Assembly (NCBI GenBank): GCA_032622095.1
Contig: CP136064.1
Coordinates: 197,071,948-197,135,947 of the forward strand
Origin: Siphonodentalium dalli
Lineage: Eukaryota; Mollusca; Scaphopoda; Gadilida; Siphonodentaliidae
Reading direction: 5' to 3'
Length of the DNA stretch: 64,000 bases
Under the pieces are notes generated by a model. It saw nothing but the letters and a program-made list of their open reading frames with translations. It was not told where the DNA came from and made no database searches. A program made the position numbers and the translations under genes. Below are positions 11,297-22,200 of the stretch, in pieces (position 1 is the stretch's first letter; every line of letters starts with the position of its first letter).

Positions 11297-11731
11297 CTAA
11301 TACTATAGTAATAGTTACTAATATTTAGGAGGGCAAATCGCTCTCCTGAATATGTTGTGATTTTTGTATGTAATTCATTCCATTTTACATGAAAAGATAA
11401 ATCACAATACTAGTACATGCAGTGGAGTATAAAATCAATCCACTTTTTTCAGAACAATTAATAAATTAGTTCAATGCAGTGCAGAAGATCTTGGAAAGAC
11501 ACATGACGATCTTGTCAACCAGAGCACGCAGCACTTATGTCATAACCTATCGCTATAAAATATATCGGGACACTGATTTACAAAAGCCGGAACTCATTGG
11601 TGTTTACAAATCAAAGCCTCGATGCTGCTCTGAACTCTATCCGAATACATGTGGTAACCGAAAGATGTCAACACGACTTCAAAGACTCGATGTCGCTGTA
11701 GAATTTATCACCGCGCATGCAGTTTTGTTAC

Positions 11732-11971
11732 TAGGGGTGTAACGATACATCGATGTATCGATGCGACAGCAATACAGCACTGACGATACGGTCATCGATA
11801 CGGGCGTTCAAATGATACATACGTATCTCGATACACAAATTGCATATTGTTATTACCAATTCAGGTATTAAGTAAGCAGCGGTCGCCACGAACGAGAACG
11901 ATCAATGTTGAATCAGCATCTAACAAAAAATTAAGGTAATCCCCCACAATAAGTAATAAAAATGATAAGCA
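11732..11971 (+). mobile_element. Truncated hAT-like element end
   Basis: It begins TAGGGGTGTAACGATACATC followed by palindromic ATCGATGTATCGAT. That start is typical of hAT-type terminal repeats in many animals. No matching right end was found before block B1 begins at 11972, so the copy is truncated. It occupies the A1-B1 junction, where copy 2 holds 6.1 kb of other DNA. Confidence 0.5.
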
Positions 11972-14004
11972 TTCAGTGTATCCCGCCGACCACCCAATAA
12001 TAGAACCTAATGACCATGTCCCTATCGAAGGCAAGTGATTCAAAAGCGATGTCATTCGACCTTGACCGAATTTGGCCATCAACTTCATGAACGTCGACGT
12101 ATGTCGGTCATCTTCAAAGAACATGAAAGGCTTCTATGTTTTTGATGTTCATCGCTGATCGCCAACAGAATAAAGCCATGATTTGGTTGATTTATCGGTC
12201 ACGAATTATGGTTCGTCTCTCATTCCCACCGTGAATCTGAACAAACTACTTAAATCGGTCCATACCCCTTCAAACATTAAACAAAAATGTCATACAAACA
12301 GTCCAATCTCTGGGGATATTTTGATGAAAGTCCTCAGACGTCTAATCTTGGATCAAAATAAGTTTTGAAAAATGAATTGCGAATGATGCATTTTAGTGTT
12401 TGAACGGGAACGGACGGTAATGTTGACCACATAACATCGCTAAATGTGATTGAATTAGTGTAATCTTATCGTAATACTGCCTTTATCGCAAATTACGATT
12501 CGTTACCGGTTATTTCGATCCCTACGTCTCATTCATTCTACAGACATCCGATGTACACACAATGTCCTCATAAATAAAATTGTCCTCGCAATGTTGTTGT
12601 GCAAGCACATACATGTATGTGTCCTCCCAACGCAACGAAAACGAACACAATCACATATGTGGCATTTTGCCCGGCCTTTTAATGTTGATGCATGCTCAGT
12701 ATAATCCGCTCACAGTCTAGATATATTAGCACTTCATCTGTTGTCACACTCAACTTTTACTTTATCTACCAGTTGATAATAATCCCTGTTAAGTATGAGA
12801 GAGTTAGTTATCTTCTTGTCAATAAATCTTGTCTTCTGGATTCGATAGACGTCTCATCTTGGATCAAAATGTTTTGAAAAATGAATCGCGAATTGCTATA
12901 TACTTTCAAATGAACATGAGTGTTGGACGATATTAGATTGAATAATTTTTCTATTAAGTTGGTTAATAAAAATATCACTGGATGTATTCACAAGTGTTTG
13001 TCACAAATTGTGTGACGAGTGTGAGGATTTCTCAAGTTTACACTCTCCTCTGGTAAATAATTCCTCCAATGCAGTTTTGAAATAAAGAAGATAGGTTCCA
13101 TAGAATGGGAGAGTCCTAATGCATTTTAGTGTTTGAACAGGAACGGACGGGGATGTTGACCACATAACATCGCTAAATGTGATAGAATGAGTGTAATCTT
13201 ATGATTGTTATCGTACTATAGTGCCTTTATTTATCGCAAATTGCGATTCGTTACCGATTATTTCGATACCTACGTCTCATTCATTCTACAGACATCCCAT
13301 GTACACACAATGTCCTCATAACTAAAAAATTGTCCTCGCAATGTTGGTGTGCAAGAACATATGCATCCTCCCAACGCAACGAAAATGAACACAATCACAT
13401 ATGTGCCATTTTGCCCGGCTTCTTAATGTTGATGCATGTACAGTATAAACCGCTCACAGTCTAGCTAATTTAGCACTTAATCTGTTGTCACTCAACTTTT
13501 ACTTTATGTACCAGTTGATAATAGACCCTGTTACATGTACAGAGGCGGACTGGGCCAAAAAATCGGCCTGGGAAATGAATATTATACTGGCCCATCTGCA
13601 AAAGGCAGTTGCCGAGGTGCCGAGTGGAGGAGGGTCTCTGTTCGGGGGGTGTCCACCTTGGAATTCCAACTGCACCCCCCCCCTCTTGAATCAAAATCAG
13701 ACCAAATACATGTTTTTGCATAATTCCATTGCACCCCCCCCCCTTGCACCTCAGTGCTCTGGCCTAATATCCTATAAATTCATCAACCATGGTTCTATAT
13801 TTTCCCGGTATGAGACCATTCAGTTATTTTTACCTGAAAAATTGCATAAATTCTTACATCTAGCGGTCTAACCTCAGACAAATGCACACGGCTACAGACA
13901 AGAGACCAGGACACACCGGGCTGTCCATGGTTGTTTGGCCCCGGGGTGAGAAAATTTTGAAAACTATACAAGAAAATCGCTAATCCTAGGTACTAGTAGC
14001 ATCT
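11972..14004 (+). repeat. Segmental duplication block B, copy 1
   Basis: Near-identical to 37361-39397, with scattered substitutions and small indels. It contains an internal direct duplication and the left two thirds of a hAT element. No gene was recognised; the short frames are shared by both copies but have no domain features. Confidence 0.85.
12386..13535 (+). repeat. Internal direct duplication, ~730-bp spacing
   Basis: The stretch from GCATTTTAGTGTTTGAACGG through CCAGTTGATAATAATCCCTG (about 12388-12793) is repeated at about 13117-13530 with moderate divergence. The hAT element at 13540 sits in the second copy, so the first copy provides its empty site. Confidence 0.8.
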
Positions 14005-14333
14005 AGACTGGCCTCAATTTTTGGGGGATTTACAGCTGGGAGTTACCGTTAATATCTCGAGATTAACGGGGTCTTTATGTGGTGTTATATGATGCTGACA
14101 AGTTCATTTAATGACAAAATTATGATTAGCCAGTTAGGCTGGTTAAACAACACATGTGGCGGCCCACATCAGTTTCATTTGCGGCCCAACTACATATACC
14201 CCCCCCCCCCCCCCCAAACTGTAAAAAAAAAACTCAGATTCTCGCTTGATAGAAAATCACGTGGAATCAGAATTTTCCGGCCTCCGGCCCATCGGGAATT
14301 TACCTGGTCTCCCAATCGGCCAATCCACCTCTG
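13540..14333. mobile_element. 794-bp non-autonomous hAT element with 8-bp TSD
   Basis: The ends are CAGAGGCGGACTGGGCC and, on the other side, the diverged complement GGCCAATCCACCTCTG. The eight bases TACATGTA flank it on both sides (13532-13539 and 14334-14341). CAG...CTG ends plus an 8-bp duplication are diagnostic of hAT. The direct repeat near 12786 continues from CCCTGTTA straight into the right flank (GAGAGAGTTAGT), which confirms insertion. Poly-C runs lie inside and there is no transposase. The copy-2 counterpart (38931-39397) is cut after about 467 bp. Confidence 0.9.
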
Positions 14334-14341
14334 TACATGTA

Positions 14342-14676
14342 GGTATCAGAGAGTTACTAGTAGTTATCTTGTCTTCTGGATTTAATAGACATTATTTTAT
14401 TTAGCTACCGGTACTATATGTCCCTCAGTGAACATACTTTTGAGTTATCTGAAATTCTGTACCATTCTTCATCAAATCTGCGGTCCGCTTAGGTACAACA
14501 TAGATCATGGGCATTTTAATCGATAATCTATATAGAGTCCAATTTAGATTATGTTTCCGGTAGCCGTCATGTCCGAGCAATACTAATATTGTTTTGTTGC
14601 TTCAGAAGTTTTGATTAAGTGTAAACATTAAATATAACTTTCAAATCATTTATTTATTTATTCATTTATTTTTCAG
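14342..14676. other. Right flank of hAT and intron-like DNA
   Basis: The first ~60 bases continue the repeat interrupted by the hAT element. The rest is AT-rich and ends in a pyrimidine-rich tract (TTTATTTATTCATTTATTTT) directly before a CAG, which fits a splice acceptor. Confidence 0.45.
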
Positions 14677-14921
14677 GCTGTGTTAGATGTTATATGTGGC
14701 AACTGTATCACAGATCATGAATTTGAAGAACAATGAGTTGGATGTAGCTAACTTTATGGGACATGATATACGCACTCACAGAGAATATTACAGACTGCCG
14801 GAAAAGACCCTACAACTATGTAAATACAGTAAACTGCTTCGAGTGGTAGCGAAGGGGAATGTGCACAAGTATCAGGGCAAATCTTTGGATGAAATAGAAA
14901 TGGATGCTGATTCAGAAGTTG
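14677..14921 (+). pseudogene. Broken exon, tyrosine-recombinase-like C-terminal domain
   Basis: The exon-like segment has an acceptor (TTTTTCAG, ending 14676) and a perfect donor (G|GTAAGT, 14922). The open part reads YVATVSQIMNLKNNELD, then NFMGHDIRTHREYYRLPEKT, then KYQGKSLDEIE. This matches the box-II layout of tyrosine recombinases: the x-(H/Y)-VAT region, a (L/M)GH motif, and a tyrosine shortly after. A similar block occurs in Crypton-related genes of fish, corals and molluscs. At the position where relatives have a basic LR(K/H) stretch, this copy has an in-frame TAG (14684-14686) followed by ATG, so the second catalytic Arg appears lost. An alternative acceptor at 14686 would skip the stop but not restore the Arg. 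The family call rests on remembered similarity; the exon structure is seen. It is absent from copy 2 of the duplication. Confidence 0.6.
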
Positions 14922-14927
14922 GTAAGT

Positions 14928-15759
14928 AACTTTAGTTGTTATACATACACATTATCAATAAGTATAGTGATATGGTCTGCCATATCACGTCGAGTTGAAG
15001 TCAGATCAAAACGAGCTGTTTTTGGCAGTGAGGTTGAACTTGATACAGCAATCTGATCTCAATGAGACGCGATACTGCGATACTTATCACTACCCTGTAT
15101 AGATAAAGCGTTTATTATATGACTACTGGTGTTCTGAGTTGCCAAAAGTTCAATGAAAAATGAGACTTTTCTCCCAACTTATTGGTAGGTGTAGGTCGAT
15201 TGATATTCTGAGACTTCGACGATCAGCAAATAATAATTCCTCAAAGGTAATAGCTTGCGGATTGCTATAACAAAAGAATATTCATGATATGGTTCAATTA
15301 ATTACTAAATGAACATCTTTTAGTTCAGATCGTAACATATTTAGGCCTAGAAACGAATGAATCGATTTCTCGCTTCATTCAGTATATGATGTTTACAAAA
15401 TGACGACATCGATGACATGCTGAGTAGCATAAGAAATCGGAGAAAAAAACACTCTTGTTTTCTAATAGAAAAACTAGAACGCGTTTAAGCAAGATACGGG
15501 GAGAGAAAACTATAGTCATATAATAAATAACTTCAGTTGTTATACAGTCACTTGAAAGATATTGGTTTAAATTGTTACTGGATTATTTCTAGATTTTTAA
15601 GACCTTAATTAAAACAGCAAACTAATTTCTCAGAATATTAATTCTATTAGTTTCTGACATATGCCCCTTTAAATTTATAACTTGGGTCAGAATAAGGCGC
15701 ATGCTTTCTCTTAATCAGGTACACTCGTAAACTATTGGGCCTATATCAACAAAATTTGC
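14928..15759. other. Intron-like DNA, nothing recognised
   Basis: AT-rich sequence between the two broken exons, with no repeat or frame of note. Confidence 0.4.
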
Positions 15760-16125
15760 TATCTAAGGTATTTTGGGACTGGAAGGGTATAATTTGGGAA
15801 TGCTGTCAAGATAATTTGCCCTTCCGATGTTCCTGTGACCTTGTGTATGACCAAGTGACTTTTAACTGTCTCAGGAACTACATTGCCCATAGAGATTAAG
15901 TTTGGTATATAGAGGTATTTTGGGGTGGGCAGTAACCTCATCATGTCTGTCTGCCCATCCTTCCATACAGGTACCCACAAATTACCTTTAACTTTATCTT
16001 GGAATCGATAATATATTTGGATAGACTTCACTTTTTGTATGCACTGTACAGAGTCATACTGCCCCTATCATATGACCTTGATGACATGAAATCTACCGCG
16101 GAGTCAGCGGGCACATAGCTAGTAT
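15760..16125 (-). mobile_element. SINE-like/LINE-tail retroposon
   Basis: Read on the minus strand it starts ATACTAGCTATGTGCCCGCT, then runs through modules rich in AAGGTCA and CAGACAGACATG. The head resembles those of 32550-32897, 32918-33378 and 44705-45235 (ACTAGCYGATG..CCCGAC), so these are one retroposon class. No RNA polymerase III boxes or RT domain could be assigned. Confidence 0.5.
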
Positions 16126-16174
16126 ACTTATATTATGAAGAAGTGTTTGTCCTTTGTCTGTCATGCTTTGATGG

Positions 16175-16562
16175 TATCACCCGGGATTCACCCCCCCCCC
16201 CCCCTTCGGTATGCGGGATTCAGGGTGTTTTGAAGCCGTACGCGGGATTCATACCCCCGAATTAACTGGTATTCAGGTTCAAGCAAAACATATTGGACGT
16301 AGGTTTTGATGGCGCAAAATAATATTTTTGTGCTAGTTATCTGTATGAATGCTGAATGAGTGGGTAGAATAGCTTCTTGGGCATATTCGACCACTATGCC
16401 ATCATAAAGTATCATTAAACGTATCATAACGCCCATAGTGTGACACCGGCGTCAATTTGTATGTCATTTATCGCATATTATTTCTTAACATGTATTCAGG
16501 ATTCACCCCCCCCCCCCAAAATTAACTGGTATTCACCATTCAGGGGGAGGGGGTGATACCCT
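16175..16562. mobile_element. Small TIR element with poly-C ends
   Basis: The left end GGTATCACCCGGGATTCACC with a C run is mirrored by a right end TTCAGGGGGAGGGGGTGATA. Internal copies of GAATTAACTGGTATTCA sit near both ends. No clear target-site duplication was found. Confidence 0.5.
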
Positions 16563-16567
16563 CTTAT

Positions 16568-16945
16568 TATGTTTACCCATACCATAGTATGGTAAACATA
16601 GTGTCGTTGCCCGGATTGACCACTCGTCGTTCGTCCGTCTGTCCGTCTGTCCGTAGACACTTTACGAGTAATGCGATAACTCAAACATTTTCTATCCGAT
16701 CGAAACCAAATTTTGTATATGGGTTTCTCAGCCCAAAATACAGATCGAGTTCGAATTTGGGTTTGATCCGAGTTTTGTTACAGAGTTATGGCCCTTTTTC
16801 AACTTATAATTCACGCATTCTGCCATAACTCAAACATTTTTTATCTGATTGGAACCAAATTTGGTATGTGAGTTTCACAGCCCAAAATACAGATCGAGTC
16901 CGAATATGGGTTTGATCCGATTAATTTTAAAGGAGTTATGACCCT
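16568..16945 (+). mobile_element. Interspersed repeat, TGTTTACC family, copy 1
   Basis: It starts with a short palindrome (TGTTTACC..ATGGTAAACA), then CGTCGTTCGTCCGTC and a (GTCC)n-like run. Two ~140-bp modules of AACTCAAACATTTT..CGAAACCAAATTT..GTTATGGCCC follow. A second copy is at 19559-19800. The layout resembles repeats common in marine invertebrates, but the class is unknown. Confidence 0.65.
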
Positions 16946-18600
16946 TTTTCGAGAAAAAAGTATTTAAAAAAAAATTAAATTTTTTTTAGATTTAGCTCCT
17001 TGCTAAATTTAGCATATACAAATATTAAATTTTGTTTGAACTTTAAATTAACAATAAAAAAATAATTAAATAATAAAAAAAAAAATTGACACTTTCATTT
17101 ATTTTAGTTTTATACGATTAATTAGGTGTGATATCCTGTTTTGAAAATATGAAGATTTTATTGCAATAGTTTCATGTAATATAATGATATCAATAAATTA
17201 CCATGTGATCATCCAACATCCAGAGTATATCAGAGGATTTTTATAGATGTTGTCATTCCAAGTTAAATCTGTTATGAAATGAGTGATGACATATGATACA
17301 GAGCTCTGGTGGGTCAAGCAAGATAAACAACACTGGTGACTGGCTGTTTGTTTATTCTAACTGTCAAATTGATTAATGGCAGCACAAGACTGGTGTTTCT
17401 CCTATTCTTGAAATTTCATTACAGGGTGAGATAAGGGCCCCCCCCCCCCCCTCACCTATATAAGTGTCTTCTAAATTCCATTAATTTGCTTCAAAAATAA
17501 TTAACCCTTTCCAAGGTTTCCATAGACACATGCTATAATGTACATGGACTCTTCCTCATATCTCTTAATATCTATTGGGTATCTTTGCACACTATTCACT
17601 TCTATCAATTTTGGTATTGACTGATTAATTGATTTTTGAAAAATATATTACCCCTTCAGACACGTGCTTTCAATTTGAAATTAAAACAACAGCTGATAGC
17701 CAATATGATTTATCTATGCAATGGGAAACAGGCAGATAAATATACATGACTATTGTAAGTGATGACTTGTTTTGAAAATCAATATGGTAGATGTTAGTAT
17801 TTCCAAGAACCTTATTTTCCCATTTGTTCACATTTTCATGGTTGATTGAATTTTAGGGGCCACAGAGCACTTAGAAGATTAACATTGAAGGTTGTGGCTT
17901 TTAGTGCCCAAGCTACTTGTAAAACATTGTAATGTGTGAAACCATTCAAATGAGGGCTAACTTACTTTCTTTTATATGAACGATTTAGTGGTCATAGGGG
18001 CCAGCATCCCCATCATATTATGTCTGTATAACATTATATAGATAATACTTTTGAATTGTATAAACTACATATATTTTTGAAAACCATAGATGATACACCC
18101 CTGTTATGAAACACTTAATCTTATTTAATACACAGGTCAGATCTGATTTTATATCTGTCCATGTTTGATAAACAAATAACTGGGGAGAATGGGGGAAGGG
18201 GGGGGGGTAATTAAAGTACCATTTAAATACGAGATGGAATCCCCTACATATATGTCGTTCTAAGCAATTATAATTTCTCTTTAGAAGTGAATAATCAATT
18301 TTGAATATCTGGCATGTCAAAAGTGGCAAAGATAGGGATTTATCACTTTTGCTTCCAATGAGTTAACTTAAACTCCTAAACATGTCCTCAGAAATCACTA
18401 AACCATTGGATCTCATAGTGAGAGGTCCTTGTGTGAATAGGGACAGAGTTATGAGATTTAAAACTACTCCTCCCCAACCCAAATACTTTAACCCTTTCTT
18501 AAGACAAATTATTGGAGCTTTTGATTTCAAGTTGGGTACTGATATATGGATTAATTCCTGTGATCATATCTTTGACAAATAATCAGTTATGGCTAGTCGC
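16946..18600. other. Intron-like AT-rich DNA, poly-C at 17439
   Basis: No gene recognised. The short plus-strand frame at 18382-18582 has no domain features and no splice context. Confidence 0.4.
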
Positions 18601-18648
18601 TATCGCCAAGGTATGGGTTAAACATCTGCCGATCGTGATCGGCCTCTC
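18601..18648. repeat. 47-bp repeated hairpin motif, copy 1
   Basis: TATCGCCAAGGTATGGGTTA followed by ATCTGCCGATCGTGATCGGC and CTCTC; a near-identical copy is at 20598-20644. The GCCGATC..GATCGGC part can fold into a short hairpin. The flanks of the two copies are unrelated. Confidence 0.75.
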
Positions 18649-18989
18649 GTATCACCTCTGTTATTAAATTAATCCAATTTTGGACTACATGCTGGTACAC
18701 GATCTCAAAACATTGGCATCAATTTCCTCACTAGCAGATGGGCATAGCCTAAATATAGCCAGAGAATTCTGGACTGTTTTATTTATGGGCACAACAAATT
18801 TTCTATATTCAGCCCAATTACGTTGCCAGGTACCCGGTAACCTAATCAATATTGGGCAGTAAACAACATTGTGACCAACATTGGGTCAAATTTCTGACAA
18901 GCTAAGCTTTTGCATTGGCTGTTTCATAGCTCAGTGCATATGTGTTAAGTAAGTAAAGTGATCAATCAACGCACATTTCTCTATTAGAG

Positions 18990-19380
18990 GGCATTCAGGG
19001 TGCGCAGTTGTCATCAGAATGTAAAATTACCTCTTTGATAAATTGACAGAATTTGGTGATGCAGAACAATCAGAAGATATACAAGACATACATGTGCAAT
19101 CACAAGAAATACAGACGTCTTCTACAAAACAAAGAACTAATGACGTCACACATGCCGCTTCTTCAGAACAACCAAAATAAAGACGGAGAAAATCAACCAT
19201 CCGGAACAAATGGACTGATGAACAAAAGGCTGCTATCCATATTTAAAGCATCTAGGAAAGTATTTCACTTGTAATAGCCTACCAGGGAAATTTCAATGTC
19301 TGGAGCCTATGAGGAAGGCTCCTGTCCTTAGTGCTTGACCCTGGGACCAGATTAAGTTTTTCATAAAAAACAATAAGTAA
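18990..19380 (+). pseudogene. Broken last exon of the recombinase-like gene
   Basis: After a linker rich in Gln/Ser/Glu (about 19040-19170, ending in TAA), a basic RRRKSTIRNKWTDEQKAAIH stretch is followed by a frameshift near 19243. The next frame reads KHLGKYFTCNSLPGKFQCLE, then after a TGA at 19336-19338, PWDQIKFFIKNNK and a TAA at 19378-19380. A W-x-DE-x-K-A-A segment, an HLGKY..LPGK..C segment and a final W..IK.FI.N segment form the C-terminal domain seen after the recombinase-like block in Crypton-derived and related genes. With the exon at 14677-14921 upstream on the same strand, this is likely the end of the same gene. At least one frameshift and two stops make it a pseudogene. Confidence 0.6.
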
Positions 19381-19409
19381 ATTGTATGTCCACAGCGAGG
19401 AAACTTAAC

Positions 19410-19499
19410 CACAGGTCCCCGGAAAAAAAATTGACCCCACCCCCAATAATACTTCATTCTATAGAGTGGGGTCAATTTTTGTTTTTGGAGCGACCTGTG
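19410..19499. mobile_element. 90-bp foldback MITE, copy 1
   Basis: CACAGGTC..CC, a run of A and TTGACCCCAC are mirrored by GTGGGGTCAATTTTTG..GACCTGTG, so almost the whole element is one hairpin. A second copy is at 52652-52745. It lies 30 bp after the stop of the broken last exon. Confidence 0.75.
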
Positions 19500-19558
19500 C
19501 TTTCAACCTGTAAGACGAGTATACCGGTCAGAACCTTAGGCTTAAAAAATAACCTTTT

Positions 19559-19800
19559 TATGTTTACCCATACCACAGTATGGTAAACATAGTGTCGTTG
19601 TCTGGATTGACCACTCGTCGTTCGTCCGTCCGTCTGTCCATCCATAGACACTTTACGCATAATGTGATAACTGAAACATTTCCAATCTTATCGCAACCAA
19701 TTTTGGTATGTGAGTTTCCCAGCCTCAAATACAGATCAATTTCGAATATGGGTTTGATCCGACTAGTTTTCACTGAGTTGTGGCCCTTTTTAAAAAAAAA
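19559..19800 (+). mobile_element. Interspersed repeat, TGTTTACC family, copy 2
   Basis: It has the same start, palindrome and (GTCC)n segment as 16568-16945 but only one downstream module, and ends near GTGGCCCTTTTT. Confidence 0.65.
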
Positions 19801-21590
19801 TATTCACTCTTAAAAAAAATAAAAAATATTTAGATTGATTTTCTTGCTCAATTTAACTACCAAAAACAAAAAAATTAATAAATAGAAAATATATAATAAA
19901 ATATTTATTTTTTTGAAATAATTAACCACACCAAATTTGTTTAAATCGGTCCAAAATCTTGTGTTATGTACTGGTAAATTTGTTTGGAGCGACATTAAAT
20001 CCAATTCACCAATTCCATCCCATACCTTTGGACTACTTAGCTAGTGATAAGGCTATGTTATTTTCTGATGTCTCTTATGCCAATTGATGTGCAAATAATC
20101 TGATAAAGAAAGCTATGGTATCTAATTTAAAATAAAGATTCAACAATAAACATCACATGATATTAACAGTAGACTCGGATATCTGTGTTGTAGAGTGATA
20201 TCTTCAGATGTCTGAGGTCATTATAATTGTTATTGGTTTAATAGAGAGGTCAGTGTTCAACATAAACAATTCCTGTGATTTGTTGACGGCTCTGCTATAT
20301 AATTGATATTAATGGGTCAGCAGTGAGGTGGCTAACCTGTATACTATATTGTTGGTATAATTTGATACAGTATTATTGTAAACTTAAATTGGACTCTCTT
20401 AACCCGAAGATTCCATGTCCAGGTCACCTTTCACATCTAACCCGAGGTTGTGTTGGTTTAGCTGTACCAATGCATTCTCTTATTAAAATGCGAGTGACCC
20501 ATAAATTCCAATAATTTGTGTTATGTACATTCTCTATAATAGTACATAACAGTATACTCTATAAATCAACACCAAAACTCTGATCATAGTAATTTATTAT
20601 CGCCAAGGGATGGGTTAACATCTGCCGATCGTGATCGGCCTCTCATTGTTTCCTATTACCCTACCTACCTGGAAAAATTTGCGCTACCTCTAGAAATATT
20701 TAAATATATAGAAAAGTTAACTTATATTGCATTTGTATTGACTGTTCCAACATATATTTACCATAGAACACAACAGTTATGTTGCATTCTTCGATTTGTA
20801 TGGTAGAAGTCTACATTTTAAATCTGGTCAATGTTCACTGATAAACATCGCCTCACAGGACATATTATTTTGAGGGAATTTCAATGATGCAATCATAATG
20901 GTAGCATTTTATTTCACCCATGGTAATTGCAGTCAATATTACCCGTAATTTTAGCGTGAAATTGAAAATAATGTTTTTTTTTAAATGCAAAATAAAAAAA
21001 ATTGACATACCTACCTGTACCTACCTGGAATTTTTTGGCCACATAACAGGAAACAAATGATTTTTTTGCCTTTGCTATATCCCGTAACACAGGTATACCG
21101 GTCCGGTGGTAGTGTGTGTAGTTTTCTCCGTCTCCCTGCATATGTCGCCTATATTACTTGTCGTACCTTTTTGGAAAGGAAATAGCATGGGCTATATGCT
21201 AGGATAACTCCGATCTTGTGCCAAGGCAGGGCTGTGTTACAGTGTAAATACGTGCAGTTACGTCATTTTAAGTGAAATTCGAGACTAATGAAGCTTGGAA
21301 TTTATTTGTGTGTTCTCCAATAAGTTGAACGAAATGATGGTCGAAATCAATGTCGCATTGCTCATAAACGTTCATCCACGAGTGTCTCCAATGATAGGTT
21401 TGCCCATAAAAGCATCTGTTTGAGAGGGGGTCCTCGTAATGGCGTATGCGCAGTCATAATTTTGTAGGATTTCTGTTCAATGCTTGTAAAGTTGTTTGTG
21501 TGAAAAACTTCATATAGCTTTTTTCCATGGGACATAAACTCTATTTGTAGTTCCGCAAAGTATCAAGCTACGGTAAAAAAAATTGAATAC
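19801..21590. other. AT-rich DNA; repeat motif copy 2 at 20598-20644
   Basis: This holds the second copy of the 47-bp hairpin motif. No coding frame or larger repeat was recognised. Confidence 0.4.
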
Positions 21591-21599
21591 ATGTGCTAA

Positions 21600-22025
21600 T
21601 AGTCTACAAGCCTTATTTCTAATTGGATCATTACCAAATTTCATATGCATGTTCAGATCAATGTCTAGACGAGAAAATCCTGTTTTGGTTCCTGTCGGCC
21701 ACACAAAATGACCGCCATCATGGATTCCTTTTTCACAGTCTACAGAATTTATACATCAATTTTCTTTAAACTTTGAGTGACTCATTATGACCCCAGGATG
21801 AGAATGTCCCATTTTGGTTCCGGTTGGCCACCCCAAGATGGCTGCCATGGGGGCCATCTTGATTTTTTCTGCACTGTTGACAGGCTGCATTTATACATGA
21901 GTTTTCTCGAAACTTTTCATATTGACTCATCATGACCCCAAGATGCGAACAATCTATTTGGTTCCTGTTGGCCGCCATGGTGACCATCTTGGATTTCTTC
22001 CGCACAGTCTACATGCTGCATTTAT
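21600..22025 (+). repeat. ~150-bp module repeated about 3 times
   Basis: Each module has ATGACCCCA(A/G)GATG, TTTTGGTTCC.GT.GGCC, AAGATGGC(C)GCCAT..CATCTTG.ATTT and a CACAGTCTACA..TTTATACAT end. A short relative lies near 55985-56070. Such modules are often parts of LINE 3' regions; that origin is inference. Confidence 0.6.
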
Positions 22026-22139
22026 GGTTATTATGGCTCTTAGATCCCAGTCAATTATCCTTAATGACCAACAAATTTGAATGTTTACTGAATTTTAGTC
22101 ATTTTCAACTAGAATACAGCAGGTTCTTATTGGTGTTCG

Positions 22140-22200
22140 GAGCACATGCACATGTGTACACACCAGCGTTGTGAGGACAATTTGGTTTATGAGGACATTT
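22140..22200. repeat. GTCCTCACAATG-type repeat, solo copy
   Basis: GTACACACCAGCGTTGTGAG, then GACAATTTGGTTTATGAGGA. The family also occurs at 22845-22895 (TTGTCCTCACAATGTTGGTG), here without a GT tract. Confidence 0.6.

Larger units (their letters stand above)
8621..11730 (+). repeat. Segmental duplication block A, copy 1
   Basis: This is near-identical to 29483-31291, apart from a 1.22-kb transposon present only here and some short indels. It begins at ATACAAACAAGGG before a (GT)n tract and ends at GCGCATGCAGTTTTGTTA. The content is unique-looking DNA with no recognisable gene. The best frame (11479-11742) changes amino acids at its visible differences from copy 2 and is cut there by a stop, so it is probably not coding. 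Confidence 0.85.

Noticed and set aside
11479-11742. 87-codon frame shared by both block A copies
   Set aside because: The visible differences between the copies change amino acids and one creates a stop, so there is no sign of coding constraint.
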